From Polaromonas sp. (lineage in GTDB: Bacteria > Pseudomonadota > Gammaproteobacteria > Burkholderiales > Burkholderiaceae_C), in NCBI RefSeq assembly GCF_029945685.1, contig NZ_JAQSDA010000003.1, positions 248,001 to 312,000 of the forward strand: a stretch of DNA of 64,000 bases, written 5' to 3'. The notes below the pieces were generated by a model that saw only the letters and a list, made by a program, of their open reading frames with translations, was not told the DNA's origin and did not search any database. The translations under genes and the position numbers were made by a program. Below, in pieces: positions 52,254 through 60,734 of the stretch; position 1 is the stretch's first letter, and the number at the start of each line of letters is the position of its first letter.

Positions 52254-53231
52254 ATGAAGCAGTGGATTTCCCGAACCGCCCTGGCCATGACGGCCGCCGC
52301 GCTGTGCGCCAGCCCCCTGAGTGCCATGGCGCAAGCCTGGCCCGCCAAACAACCGATCAAATTTGTAGCCGTGTTTCCGCCCGGCGGCTCGGTGGACCAG
52401 GTGGCTCGCATTCTGGCGGTGCCGCTGTCGCAGCAGCTCGGCCAGAACATCATTGTCGAAAACAAGGGCGGTGCCTCGGGCTCCATCGGCACCGCGGCGG
52501 TCGCTGCCGCGCCGGCCGACGGTTACACCTTTGCCTTTGTGTTCGACACCCACGGCGTCAACCCCAGCCTGATTCCCGGCCTGCCGTTTGACACCCGCAA
52601 GGACCTGGCGCCGGTCACGCTGATCGGAACCTCGGCCATGGTGCTCGCGACTTTCTCAGGTTCCGAGTACAAGACCTTTGCCGATGTGGTGGCCGCAGCC
52701 AAGGCCAAAAAGAACGTCAACTACGGCAGCATAGGCTCCGGCAGCCTCGGCCACCTGGCGATGGCGCTGCTGGCCAAAAACGGCAACATCGACTGGCAGC
52801 ACATTCCCTACAAGGGCGGCGGCCCCTTGATGACCGACGCTGTCGCTGGTCATGTGCCGCTGTCGATTGGCTCGGTGTTCGTGACCAAGCCCCACATCGA
52901 CAACGGCCGCCTGCGCCCGCTGGCGGTGACCACCAGCAAACGCTCGCCCGAGTTGCCCAATGTGCCAACGGTGGCTGAAAGCGGTTTTGCCGGCTTTGAT
53001 GCACCCGCCTGGTGGGCTATTCTGGCGCCGGCCAAAACCCCGCCCGAAGTCCTCAAGCGCATGAACGAGGAAGTCAACAAGGCGCTGAAAAACCCCGAGA
53101 TCGCCAAAAAACTCAGCGCCCAGGGCATCGAGATCGTCGGCGGTTCCTCCGAGTCGGCCCGCGTCTTCATCGACAAGCAGATCGACACCTGGGCCAAGGT
53201 GGTGAAGGACAATGGGATCAAGGCGGATTGA
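52254..53231 (+). CDS. tripartite tricarboxylate transporter (Bug/TctC) family substrate-binding protein
   Basis: A 325-residue periplasmic receptor with signal peptide ending at SPLSAMAQA. Bug signatures are VAVFPPGGSVDQVARILA, VENKGGASGSIGTAAVA, YGSIGSGSLGHLAMALL and HIPYKGGGPLMTDAVAGHV. No TctA/TctB membrane genes are adjacent, as is usual for the many orphan Bug receptors of Burkholderiales, so its ligand and transporter partner are unknown. Confidence 0.9.
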   Translation: MKQWISRTALAMTAAALCASPLSAMAQAWPAKQPIKFVAVFPPGGSVDQVARILAVPLSQQLGQNIIVENKGGASGSIGTAAVAAAPADGYTFAFVFDTHGVNPSLIPGLPFDTRKDLAPVTLIGTSAMVLATFSGSEYKTFADVVAAAKAKKNVNYGSIGSGSLGHLAMALLAKNGNIDWQHIPYKGGGPLMTDAVAGHVPLSIGSVFVTKPHIDNGRLRPLAVTTSKRSPELPNVPTVAESGFAGFDAPAWWAILAPAKTPPEVLKRMNEEVNKALKNPEIAKKLSAQGIEIVGGSSESARVFIDKQIDTWAKVVKDNGIKAD

Positions 53232-53405
53232 ACATCACCGCTGGATGACGAAAGGGCCTGCGACTTTGTCGGCTTCAATATACCTGCGCATGGATACCGC
53301 GCCTTGACGTAATCTGATGAATTCAAAGGTGTTTTTCAATCGGCAGGCGCCACGTTATCTGACTGGCCGCCATGTTATTCCGCAGTTTTGCGGGATATAT
53401 CAAAA

Positions 53406-53974
53406 TTAGGCCTCTTGGAGGGGAATGCAACACCTCACAGTCCGACCCGCCGTTGCATCTGAGCAGAAGGCGCTCGAAGCGGTTCAGTGGCGAGCCTCGC
53501 TGAACAATCCTGGAGACCGAGAGCACTTATTGGCGAATCCTGATGCCATTGAACTCCCTCTTGCCCAACTCGAGGCCGGTGGTGTCTTCGTGGCAGAAGT
53601 GACCGGTTCAATCAAGGGATTCGCTGCCATTCTTTCTCGCGAAGATGGAGACGCAGAGCTAGATGCACTCTTCGTCGAGCCAAGAGCTTGGCGGCAAGGG
53701 GTTGGCCGCGCCTTGGTCGACCACTGCTTCTCTGCAGCAACAGCTTCGGGAGCTACCTCGCTACACGTCGTGGGCAACCCCCACGCAGAAGCTTTCTACA
53801 TTTCGTGCGGGTTCAGAACGGTCGGTACCCAGCAAACGCGGTTCGGTGTCGGCTTGCTCATGAAGCGAGGTTTGCCGTGAACTTGGTCGCTGCCTTTTGC
53901 CGCGAGAGGCCTAACCCTTCGTATATGGACTCCCCCACAAACGCAAGAAACTGACTAATAGATTGGCTGTTGGG
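53406..53974 (+). mobile_element. candidate integron-type gene cassette or cassette relic carrying a GNAT gene
   Basis: A single low-GC gene is bounded by TTAGGCCTCT (53406-53415) and the exact inverse AGAGGCCTAA (53905-53914). The latter includes GCCTAAC (53909-53915), which fits the attC core RYYYAAC, followed by CCTTCG as in many attC sites. About 60 bp on, GTTGGGG approximates the other core GTTRRRY. The left end fits the TTRRRY that begins a cassette. The internal attC arms look poorly paired, so it may be degenerate. Confidence 0.4.
53425..53880 (+). CDS. GNAT family N-acetyltransferase
   Basis: A 151-residue acetyltransferase. The acetyl-CoA motif is RAWRQGVGRALVDHC, preceded by DGDAELDALFVEP and followed by VVGNPHAEAFYISCGFRTVG, all typical of GNAT fold strands 4-6. 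The substrate is unknown. Its codon use is visibly more A/T-rich than its neighbours (for example TTGGCGAATCCTGATGCC), and the flanks resemble integron cassette ends, so transfer is likely. GNAT proteins are among the most common cassette products. Confidence 0.85.
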   Translation: MQHLTVRPAVASEQKALEAVQWRASLNNPGDREHLLANPDAIELPLAQLEAGGVFVAEVTGSIKGFAAILSREDGDAELDALFVEPRAWRQGVGRALVDHCFSAATASGATSLHVVGNPHAEAFYISCGFRTVGTQQTRFGVGLLMKRGLP

Positions 53975-54020
53975 GAAGCGCCTGCAGTCGTTGTCCCCGC
54001 ATCCATAGGCTCTCCCGCAG

Positions 54021-55304
54021 TCACTGCAATCCTTGCAGCAACTCCAAAGTTGGATAACCATCCGCCGGCAAGCCCACACTACGCTGGTAAAGCCGAATGC
54101 CGCCTTGCGTAGCCGGGCCCACCACGCCGTCGGGCGTGCCGCTGTCGAAGCCGCGTGCATTCAGCGCCGTCTGTAGCGCCAGCAACTGGCTGCGCGACAG
54201 CGGGGGCACATCACGCGGCCAGGCGGACTGCACCGCGGGGCCGCCGGCCAGGGCCTGCGCCAGCAGGCTGACGGCGAGCGCATAACTGGTCGAGTTGTTG
54301 TAACGCAGCAGGGTACGGAAGTTGGGGCCGACCAGGAAGGCCGGCCCGCGCGCGCCGGCTGGTAGCAGGATGGCGCTGTCGGCCAGGGCGGGTAGCGGCG
54401 CACCGTCCACAGTCCGCACGCCCTGGTCTGCCCAGACCGACGCCGGTTGCCGCGTTGCCGCATCAGCGAGCCCGTGGTCGAAGCCCGGTGGCAAACGCAC
54501 CTCCAGTCCCCAGAGCTGGCCGGCCTGCCAGCCGGAACGGGCCAAAAAGTTGGCGGTCGAGGCCATCACGTCGGGCAGGCTGCCCCAGATGTCGCGCCGG
54601 CCGTCGCCGTCGGCATCCACCGCATAGGCCAGAAAGTTGGTGGGCAGAAATTGCGTCTGGCCCATGGCGCCGGCCCACGAGCCGATCATCTGCGCGCGTT
54701 CAATGTCCCGGTTCTGCAGAATTTTCAGTGCTGCGAGCAACTGGCTCCGCGCCCAGGCCTCGCGCCGGCCCTCGAAACCGAGCGATGCCAGGGCGGCGAT
54801 GGTCGGGATGTCGCCGGTGTTGCTGCCGTAGTTGCTCTCCAGGCCCCAGATCGCCGCCAGGATTTCTGCCGGCACACCGTAACGCGCTGCAGCGGCATCG
54901 ACCGCAGGGCGTGCTTGCAGCAGCCGGTCCTGGCCGCGGATGACGCGCTGCGGCGACACCGCGCTGTCGAGGTAGTCCCAGACCGCGCGCGTGAACTCGG
55001 GCTGGGCGCTGTCCAGCTCGGTCACGCGCGGGATGAAACGAATACCCTCGAAGGCGCTCTGCAGCGTGGCGTCGGTGATGCCGGCCGCGCGTGCGCTGGT
55101 GCTGAAGTCGGCGATCCAGCGTGCAAAGCGCTGGTCGCGCTCGGCGTCGTCGGGCGCGGCAGGTGCGGCGCTGCTGCCTGCCGGCGGCGTCTGTGCGCCG
55201 GCCGACAGCGTGGCGCCGCCTGCGGCCAGCGTAAAAATTGTCAGCAGCGTGGGCGCCACGCGCAAGAGGGCGGGCACCGGAAAACGGGGACTTGTTTTTT
55301 TCAT
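54021..55304 (-). CDS. lytic murein transglycosylase, MltB family
   Basis: Cleaves peptidoglycan to 1,6-anhydro products. The 427-residue protein has an N-terminal export signal ([20 protein letters not shown]), an SLT_2/MltB catalytic domain with the catalytic glutamate in [16 protein letters not shown] and the [16 protein letters not shown] motif, and a C-terminal peptidoglycan-binding domain ([34 protein letters not shown] split). No lipobox cysteine is seen, so it is probably soluble periplasmic. The start at 55304 gives the signal peptide directly. Confidence 0.9.
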   Translation of the reverse strand: MKKTSPRFPVPALLRVAPTLLTIFTLAAGGATLSAGAQTPPAGSSAAPAAPDDAERDQRFARWIADFSTSARAAGITDATLQSAFEGIRFIPRVTELDSAQPEFTRAVWDYLDSAVSPQRVIRGQDRLLQARPAVDAAAARYGVPAEILAAIWGLESNYGSNTGDIPTIAALASLGFEGRREAWARSQLLAALKILQNRDIERAQMIGSWAGAMGQTQFLPTNFLAYAVDADGDGRRDIWGSLPDVMASTANFLARSGWQAGQLWGLEVRLPPGFDHGLADAATRQPASVWADQGVRTVDGAPLPALADSAILLPAGARGPAFLVGPNFRTLLRYNNSTSYALAVSLLAQALAGGPAVQSAWPRDVPPLSRSQLLALQTALNARGFDSGTPDGVVGPATQGGIRLYQRSVGLPADGYPTLELLQGLQ

Positions 55305-55385
55305 GCTGTTGATTTTCTTCCCCTGATCGATGCAGGGAACTCCGGTGCAGTCAATACCCATGCCCCGCGGTGCGGGGGACTTGTT

Positions 55386-55937
55386 CTAGGTATGGTCTTC
55401 CGGGGACACGCCCAGTGCCACCAGAAAACGCGCCACCATGTTGTAGGTGGCGATCGCGCTGGTCAGTTCGACCAGTCCGGTGGTGTCGAAGTGCTGGCGC
55501 AGGGCCTCGAACACGTCGTCGCTGACCTTCACGTCCAGCGTCATCTGCGCGGCGTAACGGATCACCAATTGCTCGACCGCGCCCAGCGCTGGGTGGGCTG
55601 CCGAGGCGCGTGCATCGGCTTTCACCAGGGCATTGAGCGCATCGAGTTCGGCCTGGGTGCCGCCGGCCGTCAAAAAGTCAGGCGCGTGGTGTTTGTATTC
55701 ATAGGCCGCGCCGGTCAGCAGCGCGACGGTGCAGATGCCCAGCTCGCGCAGCTTGCGGCTGGTGGGCAGGCCGGTGCGCACCGCGCCCAGGTACACGTTC
55801 CAGCCGCGCGCCAGCGGCTCGCTCCAGAGCAAAGCCTTGTCGAGGTTGATCAGGGTGCCGCCGCGGCGTTTCAGGACGGCGTCGACGAGGTCCTGCGGTT
55901 GGGGCTTGAGGGCGGGCGTCCAGTCGGGAATGCGCAT
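55386..55937 (-). CDS. carboxymuconolactone decarboxylase/AhpD-like family protein
   Basis: A 183-residue all-helical protein of the CMD/AhpD superfamily. Recognisable are [28 protein letters not shown] and [22 protein letters not shown]. The CxxC pair of peroxidase-active AhpD is absent (the segment reads GAAYEYKHH), so a disulfide peroxidase role is unlikely. Function unknown. Divergent from dapF. Confidence 0.82.
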   Translation of the reverse strand: MRIPDWTPALKPQPQDLVDAVLKRRGGTLINLDKALLWSEPLARGWNVYLGAVRTGLPTSRKLRELGICTVALLTGAAYEYKHHAPDFLTAGGTQAELDALNALVKADARASAAHPALGAVEQLVIRYAAQMTLDVKVSDDVFEALRQHFDTTGLVELTSAIATYNMVARFLVALGVSPEDHT

Positions 55938-56018
55938 GGTGGGTCTTTCCGGAAGTTGTGCAGGGAGGATGGGAAGGATGGGAAGGAGGGCGGCGCAGCC
56001 TCAGCGGATAATGCCCGG

Positions 56019-56906
56019 ATGCTAATCCGATTTACCAAAATGCAGGGTGCGGGCAACGATTTTGTCATGCTCGACGAGACGCAGCGGCGCCTGAACCTGA
56101 CGCCGGGCCAGTACCGCTTTCTGGCGGACCGCCACTTCGGCGTGGGCGCCGACCAGATTCTGTCGGTGCGGCCTGCGCCGGGCGGAGGGATCGATTTCGA
56201 GTACGTGATCCACAACGCCGATGGCGGCGAGGTCGAGCAGTGCGGCAATGGCGCACGCTGCTTTTTGCGCTTTGTGCGCGAGCAGGGCCTGACGGATAAG
56301 GATGTGGTCAGGGTCCGGACCCTGGCCGGCGTCATCGAGCCGCGCATGCAGCCGGACGGCCGCGTCACCGTGGACATGGGTGCGCCCATCTTCGAGCTGG
56401 CGCAGGTGCCGTTTGATGCCGGCGGTTTGACGCCCGAAGCCGTACATTCATGGCAAAAATGGCCTCTGGCCCTTGAGGGGCGGGCGCCGGCAGCTCCTGT
56501 TTTTGTAGCGGTTTTGTCCATGGGCAACCCGCATGCGGTGCAGCTGGTGGCCGACGTGGAGGCCGCGCCGGTGTTGCAGGACGGCCCGTTGATCGAGAAC
56601 CACGTGCGTTTCCCGCGCCGCGTCAACGCCGGCTTCATGCAGGTGGTGTCGCGCAGCCGGATCCGCCTGCGGGTTTATGAACGCGGCGCCGGCGAAACCC
56701 TGGCCTGCGGCAGCGGGGCTTGCGCGGCGGTGGTCGCTGGCATACGCTTGGGCCTGCTGGATGCGCGCGTGGACGTGTTGACCCACGGCGGCACCCTGAC
56801 CATCGAGTGGCAGGGCGGGCTGGATGCCGCGAGTTCCCCGGTGCTGATGACCGGACCGGCGACCACGGTGTTTGAAGCCGCTATCGACGTTCCCGACCAC
56901 CTGTAG
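56019..56906 (+). CDS. dapF: diaminopimelate epimerase
   Basis: Converts LL- to meso-diaminopimelate for lysine and peptidoglycan synthesis. The 295-residue protein keeps the catalytic cysteines Cys75 (EQCGNGARC) and Cys230 ([11 protein letters not shown]), [12 protein letters not shown] at the start and [12 protein letters not shown]. About 20 residues just before that last motif ([20 protein letters not shown] region, 143-163) come from an in-frame family A repeat, making the protein longer than the ~275 residues typical of E. coli. The ATG at 56019 gives the usual N-terminus. Confidence 0.94.
   Translation: MLIRFTKMQGAGNDFVMLDETQRRLNLTPGQYRFLADRHFGVGADQILSVRPAPGGGIDFEYVIHNADGGEVEQCGNGARCFLRFVREQGLTDKDVVRVRTLAGVIEPRMQPDGRVTVDMGAPIFELAQVPFDAGGLTPEAVHSWQKWPLALEGRAPAAPVFVAVLSMGNPHAVQLVADVEAAPVLQDGPLIENHVRFPRRVNAGFMQVVSRSRIRLRVYERGAGETLACGSGACAAVVAGIRLGLLDARVDVLTHGGTLTIEWQGGLDAASSPVLMTGPATTVFEAAIDVPDHL
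56451..56512 (+). repeat. repeat family A, copy 10, inside dapF
   Basis: TGGCAAAAATGGCCTCTGGC, CCTTGAGGGGCGGGCGCC, AGCTCCTGTTTTTGTAGCG. It is read TGG CAA AAA TGG CCT, and later GCT CCT GTT TTT GTA GCG, in the same phase as the carboxyltransferase copy. Confidence 0.8.
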
Positions 56907-56941
56907 ACTGACCCCCACTGACTGACGGAAACCACAAGAAC

Positions 56942-57640
56942 ATGAATCCAAGCGAACACTCCATCCAGAACCCGATCACCGAAGACGACATTGCCAATTT
57001 CCTGGCCAACACGCCGGACTTTTTCGAGCGCCATGCCGAACTGCTGGCGACGGTGCAGCTGTCCAGCGGCCACGGCAGCCGGGCGGTGAGCCTGCAGGAG
57101 CGCCAGGCCGGCATGTTGCGCGACAAGATCAAGGTGCTGGAGTCCCGGGTGGTCGACATGATCCGCCACGGCCAGGAGAACGTGGGTATTGCCGACAAGC
57201 TGCAGCAGTGCACGCTGAATCTGCTGCTGACCGCGCATGCCCGCGACCTGCCCGACACCATCGTGCGCGAGATCCAGACGCAGTTCGCGGTGCCGCAGGC
57301 GGCCATCAAGGTCTGGCACGTCAACGGTATTTTCTCGATGGAAGATTTTTCGACCGGCGTCAGCGAAGACACGCAAGCCTTTGCGTCCTCGCTGACCGCG
57401 CCCTACTGCGGCGTCAATTCCGGTTTTGAAGCCGTCAGCTGGCTGCCCGATCCGGCCCAGGCGATGTCGGTGGCGTTGATCCCGCTACGCCCGGGCAAAG
57501 CGCCGCAGGCCTTCGGCATGCTGGTGCTGGCCTCGCCTGACCCGGAGCGGTTCAGCAGCAGCATGGGCACCGATTTCCTCGAACGCATCGGCGAGCTGGC
57601 CGGCGCAGCCCTGTCGCGCCTGCGGCCCATGGCTGACTAG
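56942..57640 (+). CDS. DUF484 family protein
   Basis: A 232-residue protein of the DUF484 family, which has a GAF-like fold. The N-terminal signature is ITEDDIANFLANTPDFFERHAELLATVQL, followed by a helical coiled stretch (SLQERQAGMLRDKIKVLESRVVDMI) and a GAF-like C-terminal half. It lies between dapF and xerC, its conserved place in proteobacteria, four bases before xerC. Function unknown. Confidence 0.87.
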   Translation: MNPSEHSIQNPITEDDIANFLANTPDFFERHAELLATVQLSSGHGSRAVSLQERQAGMLRDKIKVLESRVVDMIRHGQENVGIADKLQQCTLNLLLTAHARDLPDTIVREIQTQFAVPQAAIKVWHVNGIFSMEDFSTGVSEDTQAFASSLTAPYCGVNSGFEAVSWLPDPAQAMSVALIPLRPGKAPQAFGMLVLASPDPERFSSSMGTDFLERIGELAGAALSRLRPMAD

Positions 57641-57644
57641 ACCC

Positions 57645-58652
57645 ATGGCCGGGCAGGACGCATCCGCAGTTTTTGCTGAAGCGGCCTTGCCGGCGCCGGT
57701 CCCCGACAACGACCCGCTGGTCGAGCGTTACCTCGAACATGTGCGGGTTGAAAAACGCCTGGCGCAGCGTACCGTCGAGCTGTACGCGCTGGATCTGCAA
57801 AAACTGCAGGCGAACTGCCGGCAGGCCGGCGTGGCGCTGACCGAAGCGCAAAACATCCACATGCGGCGCTGGGTGGCCCAGATGCACAGCGGCGGGCGCA
57901 GCGGGCGCGGCATCGCGCTCATTCTCTCGGGCTGGCGCGGCTTTTACACCTGGCTGGGCCGCGAAGGCCTGGTCAGCAGCAACCCGGTGCAGGACCTGCG
58001 CGCGCCCAAGGCTGCCAAACCGCTGCCCAAGGCCCTGAGTGTCGACGAGGCGGTGCAGCTGGCCGCGTTTGAGGGCGCGGACGGGGAAGGCCCGGCGCTG
58101 CAGGCGCGCGACCAGTGCATCACCGAGCTGCTCTATGGCTGCGGCCTGCGTATCGGTGAGCTGACCGGCCTGGACGTGGTGGCCAGCCACCAGGCCAGAG
58201 GCTGGATTGACCTGCAGGCAGCCGAGGCGCATGTGCTCGGCAAGGGCTCGAAACGGCGCAGCGTGCCGGTCGGCAGCAAGGCGCTGGAAGCCCTGCAGGC
58301 CTGGCTTGCCGCGCGCAGCGTCTGGGCCAAAGACGATGCAGCGCTGTTCATCGGCCAGCGCGGCAGCCGGCTCACGCCGCAACACATCCGCGTGCGGCTC
58401 AAACAACGCTCGCTGCAGGCCGGGCTGGCCACGCCGGTGCATCCGCACATGCTGCGGCATTCGTTTGCCAGCCATGTGCTGCAGTCCAGCGGCGACCTGC
58501 GCGCGGTGCAGGAACTGCTGGGCCACGCCAACATCACCACCACGCAGGTGTACACCCGGCTCGATTTCCAGCACCTGGCCAAGGTGTACGACGCTGCGCA
58601 TCCGCGCGCCACGGTGGCGGGCCTCAAACCCCCGGGCAAGCAAAAAGGCTGA
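57645..58652 (+). CDS. xerC: site-specific tyrosine recombinase XerC
   Basis: Resolves chromosome dimers with XerD at dif. The 335-residue protein has an N-terminal SAM-like core-binding domain (residues ~25-110) and the catalytic domain with Arg in YGCGLRIGELTGLD, Lys in GKGSKRRSVPVG, HPHMLRHSFASH (His-x-x-Arg), HANITTTQ and the nucleophilic tyrosine in VYTRLDF. It follows DUF484 in the conserved dapF block. Two family B repeats lie downstream. Confidence 0.93.
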   Translation: MAGQDASAVFAEAALPAPVPDNDPLVERYLEHVRVEKRLAQRTVELYALDLQKLQANCRQAGVALTEAQNIHMRRWVAQMHSGGRSGRGIALILSGWRGFYTWLGREGLVSSNPVQDLRAPKAAKPLPKALSVDEAVQLAAFEGADGEGPALQARDQCITELLYGCGLRIGELTGLDVVASHQARGWIDLQAAEAHVLGKGSKRRSVPVGSKALEALQAWLAARSVWAKDDAALFIGQRGSRLTPQHIRVRLKQRSLQAGLATPVHPHMLRHSFASHVLQSSGDLRAVQELLGHANITTTQVYTRLDFQHLAKVYDAAHPRATVAGLKPPGKQKG

Positions 58653-58670
58653 TCAGGTTCTCCGCGGGCG

Positions 58671-58760
58671 CGGACTTTTCAAGCAGGGGCCGCGGGTCCG
58701 GCTTTGCCGGCCCGCAGGTGCAGCGGCTCCCTCGGGGGGGCATCCTTCGACAAGCTCAGG
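58671..58760. repeat. repeat family B, first of a tandem pair
   Basis: TTTTCAAGCAGGGGCCGCGG, CCGGCTTTGCCGG, GCAGGTGCAGCGG, then an abrupt join to CCTTCGACAAGCTCAGGACG, another common dispersed motif. Confidence 0.8.
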
Positions 58761-58794
58761 ACGAACGGATAAAAAGAAGCGACCGCGCAGGCAT

Positions 58795-58896
58795 CTCTAT
58801 TCAAGCAGGGGCCGCGGGTCCGGCTTCGCCGGCCCGCAGGCGCAGCGGCCCCCACGGGGGGCAGGGAGCTACACGAAGTGAGCGACCGTGGGGGCG
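58795..58896. repeat. repeat family B, second of a tandem pair
   Basis: TATTCAAGCAGGGGCCGCGG, CCGGCTTCGCCGG, GCAGGCGCAGCGG, CCCCCACGGGGGG, GCAGGGAGCTACACGAAGTG, GCGACCGTGGGGGCG. It is the most complete copy and ends at the stop codon of the convergent GGDEF-like gene. Confidence 0.85.
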
Positions 58897-60669
58897 CTAT
58901 TTGTAATCAGGCAGCAGGAACACCGCGCGTTTGCTCTGCGGCGGCACACCGGCCAGTTTCTGCGCCAGGCGAGCCAGCGCGATCTCGGCGGTCGGGCCCT
59001 GGCGCGGCACCAGCGCATAAGCCACCCGAATCTGGGCCGCGCAGTCCTCCGGCAGGCCCTTGTAGGGCATCAGGCAACGGGCCACGATGCGCGGGCCCAG
59101 CGTGGCAGCTTCTTCTGCGGAAAACGGGCCTTCCACCAGCATGCCAAAACGCTGCTCCGCCAGGCGTGCCGCGCTGTCGATGTCGCGCGCGGTTGAGAGG
59201 AGCCGCTCGGCCACGCGCAGCGGTAATTCCTCGGCGGCCCGGCGCCCGAAGTCGCGCCGGATCTGCTCGCTGTTGACCAGGTCGATCAGCAGCACGGCGC
59301 CCTGGTGCCTGAGCCGCTCCGAGCGCGCGATCATGCGCTCCAGGCGTTCGACAAACACCTGCTCGTTGATCAGGCCGGTCGCGGGGTCGACCCGGTCCAG
59401 CCCCTGGATCCTGCGCCTGTTCTCGCGGCGCTGCTGGCTGCGCAGGACCAGCACCACCAGCATGGCCGGCATCTGCAGCGCCATGCTCGCCAGCACTCCT
59501 TGCTCGGTGGCAAAACTCAGGGGCAGCCACTGCATGTAGCGGGCAATGGCCAGCGCCAGGCTCACGGCAAGCGGGGTGGCGCTCAGCAGCAGCCATCCGC
59601 CGAAGCGGTCGCCGCGCCGCCAGGCCCAGAGATCAATCGTCACCATCAACACCGGCACCAGCACCAGATACGGCACTATCAGCGTGATGCGCAGCGCACT
59701 GTCGGTGACCCCCAGCGCGACCGAGAGGCCTGCGCCGGCCAGCGCCGCCGCCCACACCAGGAGATTGAGCAAACGCGAGCGCTGCGCCAGCGACACCACG
59801 GTGGCATTGAGCAGCAGCAGCGACACCAGCATCCAGGTGGCCAGCACCGCCAGCGAGAGGTCAGTCCAGACCGGCGAGTCGGGCCACAGGTGCAGCCCGC
59901 CCACGCCGGTGATGGCCACCTGCGTCAGCCCGATCAGCGCGGAGCACGCCGAATAGTAGAGGTAGGCCCGGTCGCGCAGCCAGAAAGCGCCGGCCAGGCC
60001 GACCATGCAGCCCAGCAGCGCCAGACCGAAGTAGACGCCCAGAAACAGCGACACCTGCTGCTCGCTGCGCAACAGGTGCCCCGAGCTGACAAAGCGAATG
60101 GGCGCGCTGAAACCCTGGGCGTTTTCAATGCGCAGGATGTAATGCGTCGGGTCCTCGGCATTGAAGTTCACGACCAGCAGGGGGTGGCGATGCGGCGTGG
60201 GCCACTGGTTGACCGGTGTCAGGTCACCGGCGCGCTGCTCTATCCATTGTCCGGCGCTGTCCAGCGTGTACAGCGACGCGCGGTCCAGCGCGGGGTAGGG
60301 AATTTCAAGCAGCCAGCGCTCCATGTCGGGCGCGGGCGGCACGATGAAACGGATCCACAGCGACTGGCCGGGCAGCAGGGGATAAATGCCGCGCGCCGGG
60401 GTCTGCTGCCAGTCCAGATCACGCTGACTGACTACCTGCTCAACCCCCAGCCGGGATTGCGGGTCGATCCAGTAATCGCCCCAGTCGGCCAGCGCAACCG
60501 GCTGTCTGTCCGCATCGAGGTCCAACACCGTGCGGGACAACACCGGCAGGCTCGGCAAGAGCAGCAAGAGCAGCATCAGGGCCAGGCAGAACGTCCCCCA
60601 CCAGCCCCCAGACGAACGAATTCGTGACCTGCTGCCTGCAACATGCGTCGAAATGCCCTTAAAAAACAT
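58897..60669 (-). CDS. 7TM-DISM membrane sensor with degenerate GGDEF domain
   Basis: A 590-residue inner-membrane protein: an N-terminal signal or anchor, a ~160-residue periplasmic 7TMR-DISM extracellular domain (ARGIYPLLPGQSLWIRF through YILRIENAQGFSAPIRF), seven hydrophobic helices (residues ~205-405) and a cytoplasmic GGDEF-like domain introduced by DRVDPATGLINEQVFVERLERMI. The GGDEF signature is replaced by AEQRF (in SAARLAEQRFGMLVEG), so cyclase activity is unlikely; it may bind GTP or act as a sensor. It sits as an insertion between xerC and rlmI, bounded by repeats on the xerC side. Confidence 0.85.
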   Translation of the reverse strand: MFFKGISTHVAGSRSRIRSSGGWWGTFCLALMLLLLLLPSLPVLSRTVLDLDADRQPVALADWGDYWIDPQSRLGVEQVVSQRDLDWQQTPARGIYPLLPGQSLWIRFIVPPAPDMERWLLEIPYPALDRASLYTLDSAGQWIEQRAGDLTPVNQWPTPHRHPLLVVNFNAEDPTHYILRIENAQGFSAPIRFVSSGHLLRSEQQVSLFLGVYFGLALLGCMVGLAGAFWLRDRAYLYYSACSALIGLTQVAITGVGGLHLWPDSPVWTDLSLAVLATWMLVSLLLLNATVVSLAQRSRLLNLLVWAAALAGAGLSVALGVTDSALRITLIVPYLVLVPVLMVTIDLWAWRRGDRFGGWLLLSATPLAVSLALAIARYMQWLPLSFATEQGVLASMALQMPAMLVVLVLRSQQRRENRRRIQGLDRVDPATGLINEQVFVERLERMIARSERLRHQGAVLLIDLVNSEQIRRDFGRRAAEELPLRVAERLLSTARDIDSAARLAEQRFGMLVEGPFSAEEAATLGPRIVARCLMPYKGLPEDCAAQIRVAYALVPRQGPTAEIALARLAQKLAGVPPQSKRAVFLLPDYK

Positions 60670-60734
60670 CAAGTGATTGTCTCAAATTTCTCCGGGGTTT
60701 CTTTCAGGGCAGCGGCAGCCGCGACAATAGAGAC

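Noticed and set aside
52345..52372. Possible family A end inside the Bug receptor gene (ATCAAATTTGTAGCC)
   Set aside because: It encodes the conserved strand of Bug proteins and lacks the rest of the repeat; similarity is probably chance.
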